Shown in pieces: positions 1-9,450 of a DNA stretch of 64,000 nt. Within the stretch, counting starts at the first letter, position 1. Every line of letters starts with the position of its first letter. The DNA is from Petunia secreta (taxonomy: Eukaryota; Streptophyta; Magnoliopsida; Solanales; Solanaceae), in NCBI GenBank assembly GCA_029990175.1, contig JARKIP010000005.1, positions 32,683,501 through 32,747,500 of the forward strand, written 5' to 3'. The notes below the pieces were generated by a model, which was not told the DNA's origin, did not search any database, and saw only the letters and a program-made list of their open reading frames with translations. The translations under genes were made by a program, and so were the position numbers.

Positions 1-3000
1 CCAAGGAACTGGATTTTTCCTAAGACGCTGATAAAGGGGTTCACATATTTGTCTAAGGTTTGGTATAAAATCTGAAACATAATTGAGGCTTCCTAGAAAC
101 CTTTGTAACTGAGTTTTATCTGTTAAAACATCTGGAAATTTTGTAGAGAATTCTATGGCTCTACAAATTGGTTTATACATGCCTTGAGACAAGTCATGTC
201 CTAAAAATCTAATAGAGGTTTGAAATAATTTAATCTTCTTGGCACTCACTACCAGACCATTTTTCTTAATAATATTAAGAAATATCTTTAAATGCTTAAA
301 ATGTTGATCTATATTTTCTGAAAATATTAATACATCATCAATATAAACTATTGAGAATGAACTATATGGATTAAATATATTATTCATTATATTTTGAAAT
401 TCTGATGGGGCATTCTTTAACCCAAAGGGCGTAACATTCCATTCATATTGGCCAAAGGGCACATTAAATGCTGTTTTATACTTATCCCTTTCATCTATTT
501 GGATTTGCCAAAATCCTGATTTCATATCAAATTTACTATATATTTTAGCCTTATACGTTCTTTTTAATAAATCTCTTTTATTTGGAATTGGATATCGTAT
601 CCATCTTAATACTTTGTTTAAAGGTTTATAATTTATAACTAATCTTGGAGCTCCTCTTTCTCGTTCAGCATTATTATTAACATAAAATGCGGAACAACTC
701 CAAGGTGACTTAGAAGGACGAATTATTTTCTTTTCTAATAATTCATTAATTTCCTTTTTACAATATTCCATTAATTCTTGGTTCATTTGAATTGGTCTAG
801 CCTTAGTGGGGATAGATCCTTCTTCAAATCCTTCTATATACGGTAATCGTACTATATGCCTTTTTCTTTCCCAAAAGGCATTAGGTAGATCTGAACAGAC
901 TTCAGATTCTATTTCTTTTTGGGTTTGTAGTATTTTATCTTGAATTAGTTTATCTTTAAACTGGTTTTCTATTTTAACAATTTTAATTTCGTCTTTTATG
1001 TAATTTATTTGATTTTTTATCAATTGTATTTTATAGATACTTCTTTCTTTTAGAGTATCTATTTCTCTTTGCTTTGGACCATTTAGGAAATAAAATATTA
1101 TTTCTTTACCAAGATTATTGGTAGTAATACCTGTTGTATTAACTGTAAAAGGAGATATCTGAGTTAAAAAGGGAGTTCCTAATATAACTTCCTCATTTAA
1201 ATCCTTTATCAGAATAAAAGTATTTTTAAAGCATATATTATCATTACATATATGTGCATTAGATAATTTATATTTTATTTTAAGTTTTTCTCCTGATGCA
1301 GAGAATAATTTTGCTGATGTTTTATCGCAATATTTTGTTGGAATTAATCCTTCTACTATACAATTTTGGTCAGCACCAGAGTCTAATAAAGCTACTGTCT
1401 GGATACTGTATTCACTATTTATGACTAATTTTATTGGTACATACCATTTTTGAGACTTAATTTTAGAGATAGCCAAGACTCCCAATTCGTCGTCTTGTGC
1501 TTCTACTCGTTTAGTATTTGAACTTTCTCCTATTATTGTAGAATTTAATTCCTTTTGAGTTTTTCGAATTAATTCTAGAGCAAGGTTTTCTTCCTCTATG
1601 TTATTAACTTTTTGTTTTAAAATATTAACTTCTTGTTTTAATGTTGTTAATTCTGCATAAAGATCTGATATAGATATTTTTTCTTCTTTTTTATCAAATT
1701 TTTGTAGAATTTTTTTCATACTAAAAGGATTGGATATGTTAGGTTGATTTGATTCTCTACTTAAGACTATTTCTTTTAATTTTAAAAGATATTCTCTTTT
1801 AATTTCTTCATCCTTTATTTGATCTATTAGATCAAAGAAGAATTCTTTATTTTCATTTGATATGACTTTTATTGAACCTGTCCCGCAGGTACATAATCCT
1901 CTAGGACAATCACACTCTGATTCGGAAGTGTAACTATCACTAGACTCATATGCTATATTAATTTGTTCATCATCACTTATGCTTTCCGTGGATGAACTTT
2001 CTTCTTCACTATTATCATTTTCGTCTAGTATAGCATATATTTTATTCTTAATGTCTTCATCTAATTCTAAACTATTAATTTTGTTTTTCTTCTTTGTCTT
2101 GACTCTACAATCATTTGCCTTATGGCCTTTTTTTCCACAATTGTAGCATCTTTCTTTAAAAGAAGGTTGTTTACTTTGACTTGTATTCTTTGGAATTTTC
2201 TTCTTGTATCTTTTGGAAGATTTTCTTTTATAATTACTATTGCTACTTTTGTCTTTTTTATTTATCCTTTTGGATCTTTTTGTTGCCTCGGTAGACGGGG
2301 CAGTTATCTTAGCATAACCAAAATCACTACAGAAATTTCCTAATTCTTTCTTAGTGATTTTATAATCTCTTTTTAGCTGATTTTTTAATTTCATATCAGT
2401 ACATAGTTCTAAAGCTGTTATGTTAATAAAGCTTATTATATCACCATAGGTTAAACCATCATAAGGTATTTCACCGTTAAATCTATCTTTTATTTTTTGT
2501 CTAACTTTATCTGCAAATAACTGTGGTAATCCACTTATAAATTTTTCTTTCCAATAACTATGATTACAATCTTCTCTAATCATTACTTTATTTAGGAATA
2601 TGTCTTTATACCATTTAAAGTCATGTAATTTTGGACATGATAAATTAGATAATATTTCTAAACTTCTATCTTTAAATACTTTTGGTTCTCCAATAAAGTG
2701 TTTAATTATAGCATATAATAAAGTATTTATAGCATCTTCACGAACTTGTTCTTCTATTGTTTGATTAGTACTATTACTTTCTTGTTTAACTACCTTTATG
2801 ATTGTAGTAGCATTAAGGACAGTTTCTCTATCTCTATCTGACAGATAGTTGTCCCACCAATTTTTTAACATTCCTGTAAATCCGTAAGAAAGCAGGGTTG
2901 CTGCTTGCTTATCTGTATTACCTTTTATTTTATAGGCTGTTGCTGCTATTCCCATTTCATGTAATCTATTTAGTATTTGATGTTCTGCTTGTCCATCTAT

Positions 3001-4896
3001 ATTCCACTCAGTTATAGCATCACCTGTGTGCGAACTGAATGATACTAGATGTTCTTCTTCATACTGTATATCAGGAAATGTAGGTTTTTTATAATAATTT
3101 TTCTTATGATGATAATTAGATCCTAATTTATTTAATTGATTATTTAATTCAGATAAGGTTTTTACTGAATTTTCTTTTTCTTTTGGAATTGTATTTATCG
3201 TTAAAGATGATTTTAATCTTTTAGTAATTTCATCTAGAACATCACCTTTTATTTCCAATCCACCTTTAGGAAGACTAGGGAATTTATCTTTTGACATACT
3301 AGGTAGCCTGAAAATTGGATTTTCTTCAATATTATCTTCAAATTTTATTCTTTTCTCTGGGAATGGTTTAAAAGAAGACTTGCTTCTTGCTTCTTCTACC
3401 TGATTGGCTATGACATGTAGTATTTGATTTGTATAATTACTTTGTTCTATTAATTTATTAATATCTCTATTTTTAGGTTCTCCTTGGGCATCTATTGATG
3501 TTCTTTTAAAAGGATTTCCTATTACTACTTTATCACCTACTGGTATATTTATTTCTTATAATGGGGGAATGGTAGATTCTATTATTTTATTACTTTTCGT
3601 ATACCATTTTTTAACTACCATATTTAAAGATTCACAGTTAGCTAATTTTCCTGTATATTCAAACCATTTAAAAAATTCTAAACTACACTTCCATTTTTTC
3701 ATATCTTTCATCCATTTATCTCTAAATGATCTCCTCTGTTCTAAAGTGTAATTGTTTCTATACCATTCTCTTTTAATATTATTCTCTGGTTTTACCCAGA
3801 GTTGTTGGAGATATTTTATATCTGGTTCAAATGGTTCTTCTAACGTTATCATTCCTAAGGAATCATTTATTTCACTAAAGGTTGGGCTTGATGGTTGATT
3901 GATTATGACAGGCTTGTATTCTGGTTGCGGAATTCTTTTACTAAAGTTAACACCTTTTAAATTTTTGCTTATTATGTCCTCTTCCTCCAGGGGACAAGAA
4001 GTAGATGGCCTTGAAAAGGACATCCTGGAAGACGAAGATGTAGCATTAAAGGATCTAGATTTTAGGAATTTTAAATCTATTGATCCATCTGTATGTTGTA
4101 TAACTTGTTCTATTTGTATAGATTCATCTTCCACTTTTGGTTCCGTGATGGAATCAAAGTGCCATTCATCTTTTGATAAGACTTCATCCCATTTAAGTAA
4201 TCTTGGGACAAATATATTATGATGTTTAATATTTGCTTCCATTAACATTGTAACTCCTTTATGAGCTCTACTGGGTTTAGCTTTGGGAGCTAGAGTAGTT
4301 TTCATTAATTTATAATATACTCTATATATTATAGCTATTTCTCTGGCTTGATGTTTACTATTTAGATGTTTTGTTTTAACATTTAATGTTAGAACATCTA
4401 GTATTGTTGGATCATTAATATCAACTGAGAAATTCGGATAACAATTAAAGTATACTGGCCCATTTGCCATGTTACTTTGTAATACGGCTATTAATGAATC
4501 ATCAAAGTTTAAGAATCTATTATCTCTTAATAATAAACATATAGGAATATCTAATCCTAGTCTATGAAGTGGTTTTACAGCCACTTGCACTAGTCCTATA
4601 TGTAGGAACTTATAACTTTTTCTATATTTTTCTATATCTTTTATAGACAATAGTTGAATTGTTTCAACTGACTGATTTATAGCAATTGTTGATTCACATG
4701 TTTTAATATTAAATCTATTTATGAAGTCAAATCCTCCGACTTCATATATCTTTTCTAACTTCTCTTTGGGAATATTCCAATTTAACAGATTATTTTCTAT
4801 TTTTGATATTTTATCTACTTCTGTTGATAGGTTTATACTGTTTAATACTGACTGTGATGATCCTTCTATTTTAATAATGGGTTCCTGGACCGTCAC
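1..4896 (-). pseudogene. EPRV polyprotein (MP-CP-PR-RT-RNase H), unit 2, with one in-frame stop; runs off the window
   Basis: The polyprotein starts at 4896 (minus) and is open to an in-frame stop at 3556-3558, where the sister copy has a sense codon. The frame then stays open to the window edge. Domains in order: 30K-type cell-to-cell movement protein over roughly the first 290 residues; capsid region with an acidic Ser/Glu stretch and a CCHC knuckle (CYNCGKKGHKANDC) near 2105-2150; aspartic protease motif LDSGAD near 1375-1392; reverse transcriptase with YIDD near 335-350; start of RNase H at the edge. In a living virus this polyprotein would be cleaved by its own protease. The single stop makes this copy defective as it stands. 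Two nearly identical copies in tandem suggest a recent or homogenised insertion. Confidence 0.9.
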
Positions 4897-5092
4897 AAGC
4901 TTTTCTATAATAACTTTCAGCTATAGGTTTTAATCTAAGTATTTCTGAAATATTATTTTGCATATAATGTAGAAAATCAATATTTCCTGTTGAAAGATAC
5001 CTATGTAAATTATCCTTTAAAAGCTTTTCATGGTCATTAATTTCTTTATCAATATTTATCCAGAGTTCTAGATAACCTGGATCCATATTCAT
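4871..5092 (-). CDS. EPRV small ORF upstream of the polyprotein (73 codons)
   Basis: The ORF begins at 5092 and overlaps the start of the polyprotein (4896) by 26 bases in a different frame. The product is short, charged and probably helical (begins MNMDPGYLELWINIDKEIND). Position and overlap recall the small upstream ORFs of badna- and tungroviruses, but I see no recognisable domain and assign no function. The homologous stretch in unit 1 (26825-27046) has lost one base and is frameshifted. It could instead be a chance ORF in the leader. Confidence 0.5.
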   Translation of the reverse strand: MNMDPGYLELWINIDKEINDHEKLLKDNLHRYLSTGNIDFLHYMQNNISEILRLKPIAESYYRKACDGPGTHY

Positions 5093-5746
5093 TTTTTAAA
5101 ATATTATATTTTTATTTTTATTAAGAAAATCTCTTCTCCAAAGTTTATAATATAGCAGAAGAGTTTCTTCTACGTAAGGATTATCGTTGTTTATTAAATC
5201 AGAAAAACATATATTCATAAAATAGATATAATAATCATTATCATTATATTTATTAAACCAGTGTTTCATAAGATACGGGAGTTAAGTGTTTTTATTTTCT
5301 TATGGGGGGGGTTATCCTATAGTTAACTCTACTCTTTTCTATTAAGGTGTTTTCTTTATTCAGATTTCCTTCGTTCTTATCCTATGTAGCTAAGCGACGG
5401 GAACACCAATCCGGGTCCGGCCCTATTTCCTAGACTCAACGAGCTAATCCAACGGAACTTTATGGCTTGCCAACGTCTAAACCGGAGATTAATCGGTTAC
5501 CTCGACACAAGGATAAGGACTAAGAGATATGAACAAGAAAACAGGCTTAACAGAAAATTTCGAGTTAACAAGGATAACAAGAGATTTAGCCGACGATCAT
5601 ATTGCCCGTACCATAGGGGCAATAGAAGGTCCCAAAAAATATATTTATGAAATAATAAAGCTAATAATTAAATTAAAAACTAATAATCAAAGTAAATGTT
5701 AAAAATATTTATAAGATCAGAAAACTTACTGTTAAAATTGGAACTG

Positions 5747-5752
5747 TTTATT
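5747..5752 (-). promoter_or_regulatory. Putative EPRV poly(A) signal AATAAA
   Basis: AATAAA on the minus strand about 95 bases after the TATA box. In this family the poly(A) signal lies just after the transcription start and is bypassed once to make a terminally redundant RNA. Confidence 0.45.
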
Positions 5753-5845
5753 GAACATGAAGGAACATTGTTATACAGAGAGGGAAAGTAGGCAATATTT
5801 CGAAAGTGAGGATTTCGAGTGATGCCTTACTTCTGATTTCTACTT

Positions 5846-5854
5846 CTATTTATA
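5846..5854 (-). promoter_or_regulatory. Putative TATA box of the EPRV pregenomic promoter
   Basis: The minus strand reads GCTATAAATAG, a strong plant TATA box, in the viral intergenic region downstream of the second ORF and upstream of the leader. This is where caulimovirids keep their genomic promoter. Transcription would start near 5815. Confidence 0.6.
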
Positions 5855-5902
5855 GCTGCTAATGACACTATTCTCCTTTACAGGTGGAGAGCTATTAACG
5901 GG

Positions 5903-6014
5903 GAATCTTATCTTTTATAAAGTAAGATAAGATTTACATTATTGATGCTAATGGGGTCCTATTGTCAAGAATCTTATCTTTACAAAAGTAAAGTAAGACC
6001 TACATTATTGATAC
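5903..6014 (-). repeat. Imperfect direct duplication upstream of the EPRV TATA box
   Basis: Two copies spaced 66 bases apart (from 5903 and from 5969) share GAATCTTATCTTT, an AAGTAAG block and ACATTATTGAT. On the viral strand each contains GATAAG motifs. The location 5' of the TATA box suggests a duplicated enhancer-like element. Confidence 0.55.
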
Positions 6015-6034
6015 CACTTGTTGTTTATCTTTTG

Positions 6035-6322
6035 CTAAAAATCCGTGAGATATGCTTGAGCAATCCCGTGTGGGTCCTCCATATCTCCATTATCTCCTGC
6101 TGATGCTGTTGATGACGCTGTGTCTAATAATTCAGTGATTTGATTTATTTCACTGCCATTTGCTTGGTCTAAATTTGCTAAGGCCTGTTGGAGTTTCCTT
6201 TTCAACGCTTCCTTTGATAATTTGTCTGTTGATCCGATCTTCGTTTGAACTTGCTGAACCTGTTTTTCTTTGTTCTTAGGGGTCCACCCCTTGATTTTTA
6301 TAGTTTTAACAAGGTACCTGAC
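6035..6322 (-). pseudogene. C-terminal part of the EPRV second ORF, cut off by RT2
   Basis: The reading frame that enters RT2 at 20550 resumes at 6322 on the minus strand and stays open for about 95 codons to a stop at 6035-6037. The segment is Lys/Gln-rich and then Ser/Asp-rich. It lies in the sister-unit spacer and shows that the second ORF was about 400 codons long before RT2 landed in it. Function unknown; many EPRVs carry a second ORF of unknown role. Confidence 0.7.
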
Positions 6323-7062
6323 TGATAAGAATCAAATACGAAACGCGGAAATAAAGATAAAGAGCGAGACACTACTCGAACTCCCTACGAAGTAACTATG
6401 GAGAACTCGTTCCATAATACCCTCGTATCGGTGTCAAGGAGGACCTACACTATGCAACTACCCTCGAGCCGCACCTGGGACTCGCAAATAGAATGATCGG
6501 GGGTGGTTTGGGGTTCAACTAGAATCCACTAGTAAACTCAAACCGTCTCAAAGGGTTTTCATTCAAAGAGAATCCACTCTTGAACATTGTCATTGACAAT
6601 CAATCATTCATCATAATAGCTAAACTAAGGAATAATGCTAAGCTATGGAGTATTTATAGGCCTCATTTAAGACATAAGGAAAGGCCTAAAGTACCCTTAA
6701 GTAAGTTCTAAAGTCATAAGCCACATAGGGGCCTAATAGGAATTACATAGGATAAAAACTAGAAATCCCGCATCCTTCTCAGCAACTAGGCGCCCCGCCT
6801 AGTGTAGTAGGCGCCCCGCCTGGCCTCCAGTAGGCGCCCCAAGTAGGCCCTCCGCCTCTGCAGTAGGCGCCCCAATATCCAGAGACTGGACACAAAGTGG
6901 GCGGTCCGCCTAGTCTAGTGGGCGGTCCGCCTGCTTCCTTGGCCGCTTGAAACGCCTCGAAATGTGTCTCTAATGGTCCTCGTTCCATGGCGTTCCAATG
7001 CATAAGCTCTTCCTTGGCCTTGGATGGTGTTTTTAGATGGTTGCTCGATTTGGGTCTTATCA
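6323..7062 (-). repeat. RT2 3' LTR
   Basis: Ends TGATAAGAATC and GGGTCTTATCA as read on the plus strand. It contains TATTTATA at 6651-6658 (TATAAATA on the element strand) and an array of 13-bp palindromes at 6788-6932. R-U5 (left part) is nearly the same as in RT1; U3 is different. Confidence 0.95.
6788..6932. repeat. Palindrome array AGGCG-N3-CGCCT in RT2 3' LTR
   Basis: Several copies of AGGCGCCCCGCCT and GGGCGGTCCGCCT, some imperfect, in the U3 upstream of the TATA box on the element strand. The same array recurs in the other LTR at 20275-20419. Confidence 0.85.
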
Positions 7063-7075
7063 TCCTCCCCTTCTT
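7063..7075 (-). promoter_or_regulatory. RT2 polypurine tract
   Basis: The element strand reads AAGAAGGGGAGGA directly before the 3' LTR. The same tract precedes the 3' LTR of RT1, RT6, RT9, RT10, RT12 and RT14. It primes plus-strand DNA synthesis. Confidence 0.85.
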
Positions 7076-7391
7076 GAGAAGATTTCGTCCTCGAAATCAA
7101 GGCTTGGACTCTCACGGCTTTATCAACTCCTCGGGGGGGCCAAGAATCTCCTCCTTTGTCCTTCTTGATCGTCACTTTGGCATAGGCTTCTTCCAAGATC
7201 TTCCCCGCCTTAGCATGGAGCTTAGAACCTACAAGCAACGACAAGCAAAAACAAGCAAACGTCCTACTTTGGAAGTAGGTTAGTGCAAGAAGTGTGGAAA
7301 ACACACTCTTGTGATATAACCAAGCATCAATAACAATCATAAATATCAAGTCTCCAAAGAGAACCATAAGCACTTGGTTAAAGATCAACAT
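7063..7391 (-). pseudogene. RT2 ORF C-terminus: hydrophobic module and integrase-tail remnant
   Basis: This is the continuation of the RT2 ORF beyond the RT1 insertion. It holds a hydrophobic stretch (around FGDLIFMIVIDAWLYHKSVF), then SKLHAKAGKILEEAYAKVTI, which matches the integrase C-terminal segment of RT1 (ELHAKAKKNLEEAYAKV), then ISRTKSSQEGEDD, which is shared with the end of RT1 pol. The element thus keeps the two ends of a normal gag-pol gene and has a different middle. RT1 cuts the frame at 7391. Confidence 0.75.
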
Positions 7392-8220
7392 TGATAAGAC
7401 CCAAACCCCCTCAAGACCATTCACTCGGAGTCAAGCCAAGTTGATCCAAGATATCCATCTTCACTTGATATGGAAGAGTATGGAAGAAGGCCCCGAGAGC
7501 AACTTGAAGACCATGCTTTGGTTTGCCGTGGATGGAGGACCCTCTAGGACACTTGGAGAGGCCCAAGAGACTCAAAATGAGACACCCCAAGGGACTCCAG
7601 AACAAGGCGGAGCGCCTCCCAGCTGAGGCGGGGCGCCTCCCAAAATCCAGAGAGCAGGAAGTCAGGAGGCGGAGCGCCTCAGACAAGAGGCGGAGCGCCT
7701 AAGAGAAATCCAGAGAAGCTGAAGCTGCTAGGCGGACCGCCTACCCACCCCAGGCGGACCGCCTCCCCCTGTGACAAGCTGCGGGATATTTTACTACTTT
7801 TGTCTTGGACTTCCAACTTTAGCCCTGCGTGGCCTTATTTGTTTTAACCCACTTTGGGGGTATTTTAGACCTTTTATTACGCCTAAGTGAAGCCTATAAA
7901 TACTTCACTTGGCCTCTTTGAAACACCACCTTACCTTTGAATCTTATGAATGATGAATAGAGTTTATCTCTTTTTATGAAGAAACCCTTTCTTGGTTGCT
8001 TGAATTCACTAGTGGAACCTAGTTGAGTCTTGAACCGAAAACCCGATCATTCTATTTGCGAGCCCCAAGTGTGGCTCGAGGGTAGTTGCATAGTGTAGGT
8101 CCTCCTTGACACCGATACGAGGGTATTATGGAACGAGTTCTCCATAGTTACTTCGTAGGGAGTTCGAGTAGTGTCTCGCTCTTTATCTTTATTTCCGCAT
8201 TTCGTTTTTGATTCTTATCA
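7392..8220 (+). repeat. RT1 5' LTR
   Basis: TGATAAGACCC...GATTCTTATCA. U3 carries six AGGCG-N3-CGCCT palindromes (7605-7764) and a TATA box, TATAAATA, at 7895-7902. The first part of U3 is also coding in the 3' copy (end of pol). Confidence 0.95.
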
Positions 8221-8223
8221 TCT

Positions 8224-8235
8224 TGGTATCAGAGC
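8224..8235 (+). promoter_or_regulatory. RT1 primer binding site (initiator tRNA-Met)
   Basis: TGGTATCAGAGC three bases after the LTR, complementary to the 3' end of plant initiator tRNA-Met. Confidence 0.93.
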
Positions 8236-9450
8236 AAGGCTCGGGTTTTGTTTCTACAAACCCCCGACCCTTGATTCTTCGTGCCTAGGTTGGTTTCTAT
8301 CTTAGGTTCTTGTTTGTTGTTATTAAAAGAAGAAAACTACAAAAAAATTGAAAAATTGAAAATCTAAAAATTTGGTGTAACCTGTTGGTTTGAATGATTC
8401 GTGATATGGGTGTTATAGATTCTTGATCGTGGTTGAAATCCCGTCGTTTGGATACCAAAAACACTTGGATTGGAGAAGATTGAAAATCAAAACCCCAAAA
8501 CCCCTTAAAACCCTTGATGAACTTGTTCTTGATGACTTTTGATTGATTCTTGGGTTGGACTGATATTGGATTGAGATTTGATATTGGGGTTTGATCCTTG
8601 TGTGATTTCCGTTCTTTTGGTACCTTAAACACCCAATTTGGAGTTGTATTGCATGAATTGAAATTTTGAAACCCCATGAGAATTTGAAAATTTTGAAACC
8701 CTAGCTTTGAAGAAGATGATCATGGTGGATTGCTTGATATTGATTGGGGTTTGATAAAAGTTGTTGGGGTTTGATCTTTGTGACTAATACAACATTTGGG
8801 TACCTTTGAATTGCGAAAACAACGCTTGATTAGTTGAATTGTTGGGTGAAAAACCAAGAAAAACGCGTTGTTGAACAGTGCTGAAGGTTGCAGAGGCGGA
8901 GCGCCTATATTCTGAGGCGGAGCGCCTCAAGTCTGTGACCTCTCGGGATTTTGCTGAGGCGGAGCGCCTCCACCTGAAGCTTTACCCTGGGCGGACCGCC
9001 CACTAGCTGAGGCGGGGCGCCTACTTCCTGAACGTTGGGAATTGGGTAGTTTCTTCTAGGTTCTCGTGTTTTGTTGTTTGCATTGCTTCTAATTGGTACT
9101 ATTAGAGTATAATCCTACTTGATTAGTACTAATTACTTCGAGCTAATTAGGATCATCGTGCCTTAGAAAGGAGACTAGAACTCAAAGAAGATCCGTAGTG
9201 CCTTTTTGACTCAAGTCCTCACTCAAAGTGCTTAGCGTTCTAATCGAGTCCTATTAACTCCACTCACCCCGGAGTGCATTGGGCTTTCGAGTCGAGTGAT
9301 TAAGTTTAGGTTTACTATTCAACTTCGTGAAACTTTGAGTTCAAGCAAGAGTGAAATAGCCATCACCACATACGAGTGATCCGAGTGAAAACTTGTGAGG
9401 GAGCGAGTGAGGTGTTTTGACTAACTCTTGTTTCTTTCTTTGTAGGTACA
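8236..9450 (+). other. RT1 leader: three diverged repeats, palindrome array and 3' splice-like site
   Basis: A 1.2-kb untranslated leader. It has three loosely similar modules (about 8380-8500, 8540-8690, 8730-8830), each pairing a CCCGT or GGGGTTTGAT block with a GGTACC- or GGATACC-like core. Then come five 13-bp palindromes (8894-9022). Immediately before gag lies a pyrimidine-rich tract ending TTTCTTTGTAG|GTACAATGG, which looks like a 3' splice site. No ORF that I trust. Confidence 0.7.
8894..9022. repeat. Palindrome array in RT1 leader
   Basis: Five units: three with GAG centres, one GGGCGGACCGCCC (8989-9001) with both arms changed in a matching way, and one with a GGG centre. The paired change supports selection for the fold or the palindrome itself. 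Confidence 0.88.

Larger units (their letters stand above)
5093..6034 (-). other. EPRV intergenic region and pregenomic RNA leader
   Basis: No large ORF on the viral strand. Reading along the minus strand it holds the end of the second ORF (stop at 6035-6037), a duplicated element (5903-6014), a TATA box (5846-5854), a poly(A) signal (5747-5752) about 95 bases further on, then about 650 bases of AT-rich leader with a run of 8 G on the plus strand (5304-5311). This is the usual caulimovirid order of promoter, terminally redundant region and leader. I did not find a convincing tRNA primer site downstream of the TATA box. Confidence 0.65.
1..6322 (-). mobile_element. Endogenous pararetrovirus, downstream unit (unit 2) plus intergenic region of the array
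   Basis: Positions 1-5599 match 21956-27562 almost base for base on the same strand, with an offset of 21955 up to about 4930. The virus reads on the minus strand. The match stops at 5599/5600: this copy continues into 723 more bases of viral sequence, while the other copy runs into retrotransposon leader at 27563. When RT2 (6323-20549) is removed, the TSD CTGAC at 6318-6322 and 20550-20554 closes up and the two pieces form one head-to-tail array with a unit of about 7.7 kb, a normal genome size for Caulimoviridae. Unit 2 leaves the window at position 1, inside the RNase H region. Genus is uncertain; one long MP-to-RNase H polyprotein followed by a second ORF resembles florendovirus organisation. 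Confidence 0.9.

Noticed and set aside
2122..2343. Plus-strand ORF of 73 codons (also 24077-24298) and others such as 3899-4222 and 25854-26177
   Set aside because: They lie opposite the conserved viral polyprotein, are hydrophobic and low-complexity, and repeat only because the virus is present twice.
5462..5650. Plus-strand ORF in the EPRV leader (also 27425-27733)
   Set aside because: Antisense to the virus; its end differs in the two copies because it runs across the junction. No coding evidence.
6009..6016. TGGTATCA on the viral strand as an EPRV primer site
   Set aside because: Only 8 matching bases, and it lies upstream of the TATA box, whereas the primer site should be in the leader.
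7441..7626. ORF inside the RT1 5' LTR
   Set aside because: It is the 5' copy of the LTR part that encodes the end of pol in the 3' copy; no start of its own is expected.
8224..8235. tRNA gene at the TGGTATCAGAGC sites
   Set aside because: Only the 12-base primer complement is present; no cloverleaf surrounds it.
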